This document shows positions 1 through 5,178 of a DNA stretch of 5,178 bases, piece after piece (positions within the stretch are counted from its first letter, which is position 1; every line of letters begins with the position of its first letter). The DNA lies in NCBI GenBank assembly GCA_903934275.1, contig CAIZNF010000091.1:1-5178 (forward strand). The letters are read 5' to 3'. Both the position numbers and the translations under genes were made by a program. Source of the stretch: an uncultured Nitrosomonadales bacterium. GTDB taxonomy: Bacteria > Pseudomonadota > Gammaproteobacteria > Burkholderiales > Gallionellaceae. The notes beneath the pieces are model-generated. The model was not told the DNA's origin. It ran no database searches and worked only from the letters and a program-made list of their open reading frames with translations.

Positions 1-2154
1 CATCAGCAACTGCACGCGCAGGTTGCGGAGATGGGGATGCGCGGCAACGAACAACCCGCCACCTACGAACAAATCCACAAGGCCCTGCTGTGTGGCTTGC
101 TTGGCAACATTGGCATAAAAAGCGTGGAAAGCAATGAATACCTCGGTGCGCGCGGCATCAAGTTCTTCATCGCCCCCAATTCCGTGCTGGCAAAAAAAGG
201 CAGCAAGTGGGTGATGGCGGGCGAGCTGGTCGAGACGCATCGCTTGTACGCGCGCTGCGTGGCGCGCATCGAACCGGAATGGCTGGAGGAGGTCGGTGCG
301 CATCTGATCAAGCGGCATTATTACGATCCTCACTGGGAGAAGAAAGCCGCGCAAGTCAGCGCATTCGAACGCAGTACTTTGCACGGTTTGCTGCTGAACG
401 CCAAGAAGCGCGTGCATTACGGGCCGATGAACGTCGCCGAGTCGCGTGAGGTACTTATACGTCAGGCACTGGTCGGTGGAGAGTTTAATACCCAGGCACC
501 GTTTTTTGCGCACAACCAGAAACTGATTGCCGACATCGAAGCTTTAGAACATAAGGCGCGCCGCCCGGATGTGCTGGTGGATGACGAGCTGATTTTTGCG
601 TTTTACGACAGTCGCGTGCCCGCTCATATCCACAACGGCGCGGCATTCGAGCATTGGCGCAAGGAAGCTGAGCGCGACCGGCCCAGACTGCTCTATCTTC
701 AACGCGACGACCTGATGCGCCATGAGGCGGCGGGCATTACGACCGACCAGTTTCCACCGCAGTTGAAAATCGACAACGTAACTTTTGCGCTGAGCTACAA
801 CTTTTCACCGGGCAAGAACGACGATGGCATCACACTCACCGTGCCCCTGGCGCTCATCAACCAGGTGAGTGCTGCGCGCGGCGAATGGCTGGTGCCGGGT
901 ATTCTGGCGGAAAAGGTGGTGCAACTTATCAAGACGTTGCCGCAACGCTTGCGTCGTCACATGGTTCCTGTGCCGGAATTTGCAGCGGTATTTTGCCGTG
1001 ATGTTCCTTTCTCAAATGTATCGTTATTGCAAGCATTGACACGCTATATCCGCGAACAGAAACAGCTCGACGTGCCGCCTGATGCATTTCGCCTGGAGCA
1101 GTTGCCGCAACATCTGCTGATGAATTTTCGTGTAGTGGATGAGCATGGCAGGCAACTCGGCATGTCGCGAAATTTTGCACAGTTGCACGGTGAATGGGCA
1201 CCCACCCCCTACCCAACTCTCCCCCGGAGGGAGAGGGGACTTGCTGGAAATGTGCTTGAGGTCAGCCCCTCTCCCTCCGGGGGAGGGGTTGGGGAGGGGG
1301 AGTGTTACACCTCATGGAGTTTCGGTGCGTTCGCCGAGACACGCGAGGTGCAGCGGGCCGGGCAGAATGTCACGCTGTTCAACGCGCTGGTGGAAGATGG
1401 CGACACGGTGCTGCTGCGCGCCTTCGACACGCGCGAGGCCGCGCAAACCGCGCATCGCGGCGGGTTGCGCCGCCTGTTCATGCTGCTGCTGAAAGAGCAA
1501 GTGAAATATCTGGATAAAAACCTGCCCGATGCGCAGAAACTGGGCATGCTGTTCATGACACCCAATTCCCCGTTTAGCGGCACGCAGCAAGAATTGCAGC
1601 AGCAGATACTGGCGATGGCTTTTGAACGTTGCTGCCTGAACGATCCGTTGCCAACCAGCGAAGCCGAATTTACCGCGCGCGGCAAAGAAGCGAAAAACCG
1701 CCTGCTGCTGGTTGCGCAGGAGATCGCACGGCTGGCCGGCAACATCCTCGGCGAATACCATACGGTACAGAAAAGCCTGCCGCAACTTAAGGCGCATAAC
1801 CAAGCCAATCAGGATGTGCGCGCGCAACTTGAATGGCTGCTGCACAAACGCTTCATCGCCGAAACACCTTACGAGCGCCTGCAGCATGTGCCGCGCTACC
1901 TCAATGCGATCAGCCTGCGCATCGAAAAATTGCGCGGCAATCCGGCGCGGGACGTGCAGTGCATGGTGCAGATGCAGCCACTGTCACAGGCATGGCAGAA
2001 GTTGCGCCAGGCGCAGCAGGGCAAAATCGATCCGCGCATAAATGAATTCTCCTGGCTGCTGCAGGAGCTGCGTGTATCGCTGTTCGCGCAGGAGTTGAAG
2101 ACCCCTGTGATCGTGTCTGTAAAGCGGTTGCAAAAAATGCTGGAGTCGATGTAA
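1..2154 (+). CDS. hrpA: ATP-dependent RNA helicase HrpA, C-terminal part (5' end outside window)
   Basis: The frame is open from base 1 (first residues HQQLHAQVAE) to TAA at 2154, so the ATG at 31 is internal and not the start. About 717 residues are visible, roughly the C-terminal 55% of a ~1300-residue HrpA. The DEAH-box motor domains lie upstream. Residues ~20-130 fit the OB-fold/helicase-associated region (GARGIKFFIAP, KWVMAGELVETHRLYARCVARI, HLIKRHYYDPHWE). The rest fits the HrpA-specific DUF3418 region (ELEHKARRPD-like segment, VDDELIFAFYD, LPQRLRRHMVPVPEFA, TSWSFG, GLRRLFML, ending RLQKMLESM). HrpA is a cytoplasmic DEAH-box helicase implicated in mRNA processing and, in E. coli, rescue of collided ribosomes. 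One oddity is a translated palindromic DNA repeat at residues ~401-434, between QLHGEW and YTSWSFG. It lies in what I recall as a variable linker of the family, so the protein is probably functional. No terminator is evident after the stop. Confidence 0.96.
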   Translation, partial: HQQLHAQVAEMGMRGNEQPATYEQIHKALLCGLLGNIGIKSVESNEYLGARGIKFFIAPNSVLAKKGSKWVMAGELVETHRLYARCVARIEPEWLEEVGAHLIKRHYYDPHWEKKAAQVSAFERSTLHGLLLNAKKRVHYGPMNVAESREVLIRQALVGGEFNTQAPFFAHNQKLIADIEALEHKARRPDVLVDDELIFAFYDSRVPAHIHNGAAFEHWRKEAERDRPRLLYLQRDDLMRHEAAGITTDQFPPQLKIDNVTFALSYNFSPGKNDDGITLTVPLALINQVSAARGEWLVPGILAEKVVQLIKTLPQRLRRHMVPVPEFAAVFCRDVPFSNVSLLQALTRYIREQKQLDVPPDAFRLEQLPQHLLMNFRVVDEHGRQLGMSRNFAQLHGEWAPTPYPTLPRRERGLAGNVLEVSPSPSGGGVGEGECYTSWSFGAFAETREVQRAGQNVTLFNALVEDGDTVLLRAFDTREAAQTAHRGGLRRLFMLLLKEQVKYLDKNLPDAQKLGMLFMTPNSPFSGTQQELQQQILAMAFERCCLNDPLPTSEAEFTARGKEAKNRLLLVAQEIARLAGNILGEYHTVQKSLPQLKAHNQANQDVRAQLEWLLHKRFIAETPYERLQHVPRYLNAISLRIEKLRGNPARDVQCMVQMQPLSQAWQKLRQAQQGKIDPRINEFSWLLQELRVSLFAQELKTPVIVSVKRLQKMLESM
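1205..1300. repeat. Palindromic repeat inserted in frame in hrpA
   Basis: Two arms, 1205-1238 and 1266-1300, are inverted copies of each other, differing by about two mismatches and one single-base indel, around a 27-nt spacer (1239-1265). Each arm is itself a partial palindrome centred on CTCCCCCGGAGGGAG or its counterpart. The element is translated as PTPYPTLPRRERGL, a short spacer peptide, then SPSPSGGGVGEGE. I recognise these peptides as common read-throughs of a dispersed GC-rich repeat in proteobacterial genomes; that is recollection, not a search result. The right arm on the plus strand has four G-runs (1279-1283, 1285-1288, 1291-1294, 1296-1300) with 1-2-nt loops. The left arm gives a comparable pattern on the minus strand. 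The frame is kept on both sides. Confidence 0.87.
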
Positions 2155-2234
2155 AAAGCTGGGGGGGTTATACATAGCGACATAAATCTACTGATGAATA
2201 CCCAATGGGTGAATCGCCAAGTCAATGTAACTTA

Positions 2235-2448
2235 AATGGGTATCCCTTTCACGCCCCTACCAGTTACATTCCACGAATTTTGCACTATGATGAATTGACC
2301 GCGCGTTGGTCTAATTTTCCCGTGAGTCTGTGAGCGGCATCCAGCCTTGCTACGAAACCATCCGCTCTTTTCGTCAAACGTGCCGCCGGGATCATTCTTC
2401 CTTTTTTATGGGAAAAACATCGCAAGGGGCGTGAAGGGGATACCCATT
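2235..2448. mobile_element. Candidate MITE-like element with 24-nt terminal inverted repeats
   Basis: Bases 2235-2258 (starting AATGGGTATCCC) and the complement of 2425-2448 match at 23 of 24 positions. The ~166 bases between them have no credible reading frame, as expected for a non-autonomous element. Just outside the arms are GTAACTTA (2227-2234) and GTAACCTA (2449-2456), direct copies at 7 of 8 positions that could be a decayed 8-bp target duplication. The interior can form competing short stems: GAGCGG 2332-2337 with CCGCTC 2362-2367 followed by TTTT, and ACGAAA with TTTCGT. A caveat is that AATGTAACT (2224-2232) also pairs exactly with AGTTACATT (2262-2270), so the GTAAC motif may belong to the element and the true ends are uncertain. 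I cannot name an IS family. Confidence 0.42.
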
Positions 2449-2465
2449 GTAACCTATTGTTTTAT

Positions 2466-2492
2466 TTCGTGCCTTTCGTGTTTTTCGTGGAT
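2466..2492. repeat. Three tandem 9-nt units of the form TTCGTGNNN
   Basis: The units TTCGTGCCT, TTCGTGTTT and TTCGTGGAT follow one another exactly at 9-nt spacing. The wider string resembles a dispersed intergenic repeat that I recall from many proteobacterial genomes (complement: CCACGAAAAACACGAAAG). It has no assigned function and lies just right of the candidate MITE. Confidence 0.55.
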
Positions 2493-2554
2493 GAATTGCC
2501 GTTTTTAGGATGAAACAACTAGTAGATCGCTCCGTTAAAACAGTTACAAATAAT

Positions 2555-2626
2555 CCGTTCGGACTGAGCTTGTCGAAGGCCAGTATTGGCGCGGGACTAG
2601 CGGTTCGACAAGCTCACCGCGAACGG
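2555..2626. repeat. REP-like inverted repeat (CCGTTCG...CGAACGG)
   Basis: The arm 2555-2577 and the complement of 2604-2626 match at 20 of 23 positions; the differences cluster at three adjacent bases. The loop is 26 nt. The core GAGCTTGTCGAA / TTCGACAAGCTC is one I recognise as a widespread dispersed bacterial repeat, often mis-translated as FGLSLSK or VRGELVEP peptides. As RNA it would form a stable hairpin, which could limit read-through from hrpA or protect a 3' end. There is no T-run after it, so I do not call it a terminator. Confidence 0.72.
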
Positions 2627-2771
2627 TAATTGCTTTGCTGGAACGCACTACGATTTCTGTCGCTATGTATAGAAGCTTCCTACCGTTCCGTCGCGCCTGC
2701 TTGTCGGAAATTTTGCATATCGCGCAGTAGTGCGGCATTATCGCGGGGAAATCAATAACTCACTCGATCAG

Positions 2772-4742
2772 ATGGTAAGTTCACTCTCTCTCGTTCTCAT
2801 TCTGCTTGCTACCGCAGTGATGGTGGTGGTGCTGTGCCGCATCCTGCATTTGCCGGCAATGCTGGGCTATCTTGCGGTCGGTATCCTGATCGGCCCGCAT
2901 GCTCTGGCGTGGATACCCGATTCGGCGGGAACCCGGCATCTTGCCGAGTTTGGCGTGGTGTTCCTGATGTTCAGCATCGGCTTGGAATTCAGCCTGCCGC
3001 GCCTGATGGCGATGAAACACACGGTATTCGGCTTGGGCGGCGCGCAGGTAGCCGCGACCATGCTACTGGTTATGGCTGTCGCGGCACTGTTTGGGCTGGA
3101 TTGGCGGGCAGGCCTCGCATTGGGCGGCGTGCTGGCGATGTCTTCCACCGCAATTGTCAGCAAGCTGCTGGTCGAACGCGCCGAACTGAACCTGCCTTTC
3201 GGCCAGCAGATGATGGGTGTGCTGCTGTTTCAGGATCTCGCCGTCGTACCGCTGCTGATCATTATTCCCGCACTGGCTTCGAATCCAGATGATCTATATG
3301 CCACGCTCGGTTATGCGACGCTCAAGGCGGCGGCGGTCTTACTGGTGTTGCTGGTATTCGGGCAGCGCATCATGCGGTCATGGTTTCATGTCGTGGCGCG
3401 GCAAAAATCTTCCGAGCTATTCATGCTCAACGTGCTGCTCATCACGCTGGGGCTGGCTTATTTCACCGAGCTGGCTGGCTTGTCGCTGGCGCTGGGGGCG
3501 TTTGTCGCGGGCATGCTGATTTCGGAAACCGAATACCGCTATCAGGTGGAGGAAGACATCAAACCGTTCCGAGACGTGCTGCTCGGCCTGTTCTTTGTCA
3601 CTATCGGCATGAAACTCAATCTGGGTCTCGTTGTGGCGGATATCGGCTGGATAATGCTGGCATTGCTGGCGCTGATCCTGTTCAAGGCCTTGATCGTGGC
3701 ATTGCTGGCGCGCGCACTGGAGGGAGATTGGGGTGTGGCGTTACGCAGTGCGATCGGCCTGGCGCAGGCCGGAGAATTCGGCTTCGTGCTGCTGACGCTG
3801 GCTGATGGCGCGCACTTGCTCAATGATTCGACCATGCAGATCACGCTGGCGGCAATGCTGCTTTCCATGCTGGCAGCGCCCTTTCTGATACAGCACGGCG
3901 AAGCCATTGCGCGGCGACTCTCCGCCGCCGAATGGACCGACCGCGCCATGCAGATTCACCAGATTGCCGTCCAGAGCATGGGAAGCAGCGGGCATGTCAT
4001 CATTTGCGGCTATGGCCGCAGCGGCGGCACGCTGGCGAAATTTCTGGAAGACGAAAACTTGCCCTTCATTGCACTGGATCTGGATTCGCGGCGCGTGAGT
4101 GCGGCTTTGGAGGCGAAGAAAAAAGTGGTGTACGGCAACGCCGCCAAGCGCGAAGTGCTGATGGCGGCTGGCCTGATGCGCGCCAAAGTGCTGGTGATTT
4201 CCTACAAGGACAAACATTCCTCGCTGGCGATCCTGCGCCATGTCAAAGAGCTGCGCCCCGATTTACCGGTAGTGGTGCGCACCAACGACGACACCCATGT
4301 GGAGGCTTTAAAAGAAGCCGGCGCGGCGGAAGTGGTCGCCGAGGTATTGGAAGGCAGCGTGATGCTCGCCTCGCAAGCGATGCTGATGGCAGGCATACCA
4401 CTTAGCCGCGTGATCCGCCGTGTTCAGGAAAGCCGCGCACGTCGCTATGCAGTTTTTAGCGGCTATTTCCGCACTGCCCAAAGCGAGGCGGGGGAGGTCA
4501 GCGAAAAATTGCAATCACGCTTCCTGAGCGTGTTGCTAAAAAAAGACTCTGCGGCAGTCGGCAAAAGGCTGCGCGAGATTGGTCTGGATGCGCTGAGCAT
4601 CGAAGTCAACGCGGTGCGCCGTCATGGTGTGCGCGGTGCAAGACCGAGCGAGGAAATGTTATTGCAGGCGGGGGATGTGCTGGTGCTGCTCGGGTTACCG
4701 GAGGCGTTGCAGCATGCGGAGAGAAAGCTGCAAAAAGGATAA
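2772..4742 (+). CDS. Kef-type (CPA2) monovalent cation:proton antiporter with RCK domains
   Basis: This is a 656-residue inner-membrane antiporter exchanging K+ or Na+ for H+. Residues ~1-375 are about 12-13 hydrophobic segments of the Na+/H+ exchanger fold. They include LGYLAVGILIGPHAL, MSSTAIVSKLL and the family signature LLFQDLAVVPLL, with Q154-D155 in the membrane. The cytoplasmic loop EEDIKPFRDVLLGLFF follows at ~260-275. Residues ~407-520 are a TrkA-N/RCK Rossmann domain (GYGRSGG at 413-419; acidic D436 and D438 at the next strand end, suggesting NAD(H)). Residues ~575-655 are a TrkA-C domain. This architecture matches KefB/KefC/YbaL-like proteins, but no KefF or KefG partner gene is adjacent in the window, so glutathione gating is not supported. 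I chose ATG 2772 because it sits directly before the first membrane segment; GTG 2730 would add 14 polar residues. Neither has a well-spaced Shine-Dalgarno; GGGGAA at 2745-2750 is ~21 nt from the ATG. Confidence 0.93.
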   Translation: MVSSLSLVLILLATAVMVVVLCRILHLPAMLGYLAVGILIGPHALAWIPDSAGTRHLAEFGVVFLMFSIGLEFSLPRLMAMKHTVFGLGGAQVAATMLLVMAVAALFGLDWRAGLALGGVLAMSSTAIVSKLLVERAELNLPFGQQMMGVLLFQDLAVVPLLIIIPALASNPDDLYATLGYATLKAAAVLLVLLVFGQRIMRSWFHVVARQKSSELFMLNVLLITLGLAYFTELAGLSLALGAFVAGMLISETEYRYQVEEDIKPFRDVLLGLFFVTIGMKLNLGLVVADIGWIMLALLALILFKALIVALLARALEGDWGVALRSAIGLAQAGEFGFVLLTLADGAHLLNDSTMQITLAAMLLSMLAAPFLIQHGEAIARRLSAAEWTDRAMQIHQIAVQSMGSSGHVIICGYGRSGGTLAKFLEDENLPFIALDLDSRRVSAALEAKKKVVYGNAAKREVLMAAGLMRAKVLVISYKDKHSSLAILRHVKELRPDLPVVVRTNDDTHVEALKEAGAAEVVAEVLEGSVMLASQAMLMAGIPLSRVIRRVQESRARRYAVFSGYFRTAQSEAGEVSEKLQSRFLSVLLKKDSAAVGKRLREIGLDALSIEVNAVRRHGVRGARPSEEMLLQAGDVLVLLGLPEALQHAERKLQKG

Positions 4743-4793
4743 TTTCAAGCCGGACAGGCTGCCAGACCAAAAGTGTGAAACTATTTTTCATCT

Positions 4794-4845
4794 GGGTTAG
4801 CCGTTACAGGCCCGCCACCGACGGGCGTAACCCAACAGCTTTTTT
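4794..4845 (+). terminator. Probable terminator of the antiporter gene, formed by a dispersed-type repeat
   Basis: GTTAC (4803-4807) and GCCCG (4810-4814) pair with CGGGC (4822-4826) and GTAAC (4827-4831) around loop CCACCGA, with AG bulged. An alternative outer pairing is GGGTTA (4794-4799) with TAACCC (4828-4833). Six T follow at 4840-4845. The 6-8-nt gap before the T-run makes it a non-ideal intrinsic terminator. On the minus strand the stem has no following T-run, so it favours the plus-strand antiporter transcript. The GGGTTA...TAACCCAACA outline resembles a dispersed bacterial repeat that I recall. Confidence 0.5.
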
Positions 4846-4865
4846 CAACGCGTTTCCCGCTCGAA

Positions 4866-5178
4866 TCAAGCCTTGTTTTTGATGTTGAAAATCCTGCTGA
4901 AATTGGCGACTTCCAGCACTTGGGATACCACGCCGGAAGTATTGAGCAGCGAAACCGGTTTGTTGGCCGCCTTGGCGCGTTCATTCAGCAGCATCAACAT
5001 GCCCAGCGCGGAGCTGTCCAGGTAATCCACCTTACTCATTTCGATCTCTATTTCGCGCACTGCCGCATTGTCGAGCACCGGCGTATAAGCATCCCTGAAA
5101 TCGCGATGTACTTGAAAATCAAAACGGCCGGACATGGCGATGCGCGCCGAATGGTCGATAACTTGTACGTTGATAGCC
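4866..5178 (-). CDS. STAS-domain protein, anti-anti-sigma factor type (start just outside window)
   Basis: On the minus strand the frame is open from the right edge to TGA at 4866. ATG at 5135 begins mid-domain (MSGRFDF), while the 14 upstream codons (AINVQVIDHSARIA) supply the expected first beta-strands. The base at 5178 is the final G of the preceding codon, so a start codon spanning 5178-5180 is likely, giving about 104 residues, a normal single-STAS length. The signature VDYLDSSALGMLMLL carries the DSS motif in which SpoIIAA-type proteins are phosphorylated by a partner anti-sigma kinase; the likely serine is near residue 57. Such proteins are cytoplasmic switches that bind an anti-sigma or serine-kinase partner, usually under PP2C/SpoIIE phosphatase control; any partner genes must lie beyond the right edge. 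It converges on the antiporter gene with a 123-bp gap. The specific target is unknown. Confidence 0.92.
   Translation of the reverse strand, partial: AINVQVIDHSARIAMSGRFDFQVHRDFRDAYTPVLDNAAVREIEIEMSKVDYLDSSALGMLMLLNERAKAANKPVSLLNTSGVVSQVLEVANFSRIFNIKNKA

Larger units (their letters stand above)
2155..2771. other. Repeat-rich intergenic region between hrpA and the antiporter gene
   Basis: No reading frame here looks like a conserved protein. The stretch begins with a run of seven G (2161-2167) just after hrpA and contains an 11-nt palindrome ACCCAATGGGT (2200-2210). It then holds a candidate MITE (2235-2448), a 9-nt tandem repeat (2466-2492) and a REP-like inverted repeat (2555-2626). The last ~145 bases (2627-2771) should carry the antiporter promoter, but I see only weak sigma70-like hexamers. 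TGTAAC or its complement appears four times (2226-2231, 2263-2268, 2448-2453, 2543-2548); whether this is a binding motif or part of the repeats is unclear. Confidence 0.7.

Noticed and set aside
1312..1887. Long minus-strand frames opposite hrpA (up to 191 codons)
   Set aside because: They are antisense to strongly conserved HrpA sequence, have no recognisable domain, and are expected from the GC bias of the coding strand.
2161..2167. Run of seven G after the hrpA stop
   Set aside because: It is a simple homopolymer with no pairing partner or neighbouring motif; no function can be supported.
2332..2371. GAGCGG...CCGCTC stem followed by TTTT as an hrpA terminator
   Set aside because: It has only 6 bp with a 24-nt loop, lies ~180 bp after the stop inside the candidate MITE, and competes with another stem.
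2510..2629. 39-codon plus-strand frame starting MKQLVDRS
   Set aside because: Its second half is read-through of the REP-like repeat and it ends in the repeat arm. AGG directly abuts the ATG, so there is no usable ribosome-binding site.
2544..2738. 64-codon minus-strand frame containing VRGELVEPLVPRQ
   Set aside because: This peptide is the typical translation of the REP-like repeat; there is no conserved domain and no ribosome-binding evidence.
2713..2741. Possible sigma70 promoter TTGCAT - 17 nt - CATTAT before the antiporter gene
   Set aside because: It matches only about 3/6 and 4/6 consensus positions, too weak to list as a feature.
3741..4241. 166-codon minus-strand frame opposite the antiporter gene
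   Set aside because: It is rich in His/Gln/Arg, typical of an antisense shadow, and overlaps the conserved membrane and RCK coding region.
4781..4984. 67-codon minus-strand frame overlapping the STAS gene end
   Set aside because: It is out of frame with the clear STAS domain, and its tail (CWVTPVGGG) is translation of the dispersed-type repeat at the terminator.

Overview
The window holds three protein genes and a set of small palindromic repeats. It looks like an ordinary chromosomal segment of a betaproteobacterium, possibly of the Nitrosomonadales or Gallionellaceae type. That guess rests on the moderately high GC content, the HrpA and Kef-type sequences and the repeat families, and it is inference. 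I recognise no phage, plasmid, CRISPR, rRNA or tRNA feature.

Layout: (1) 1-2154, plus strand: the C-terminal ~717 residues of the DEAH-box RNA helicase HrpA; its helicase core lies upstream of the window. A ~96-bp palindromic repeat (1205-1300) sits in frame inside this gene and is translated. (2) 2155-2771: a 617-bp gap with no convincing gene. It carries at least three repeat-type structures: a ~214-bp stretch bounded by 24-nt inverted repeats (candidate MITE), a 9-nt tandem TTCGTG repeat, and a REP-like inverted repeat (2555-2626). (3) 2772-4742, plus strand: a Kef/CPA2-type monovalent cation:proton antiporter with a membrane domain, an NAD-binding RCK/TrkA-N domain and a TrkA-C domain. 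(4) 4743-4865: a short convergent gap with a hairpin and T-run that probably ends the antiporter transcript; it also resembles a dispersed GGGTTA/TAACCC repeat. (5) 4866-5178, minus strand: a single-domain STAS protein (anti-anti-sigma type) that runs off the right edge and probably lacks only its start codon here.

The three genes do not form an obvious operon or pathway. hrpA and the antiporter gene are co-directional but separated by the repeat-filled gap. The STAS gene faces the antiporter and probably belongs to a signalling cluster beyond the right edge. I found no clearly undescribed multi-gene system. The most notable observation is the in-frame palindromic element in hrpA, which turns a dispersed DNA repeat into a protein linker and puts a strong hairpin and G-quadruplex-type motif into the hrpA message.
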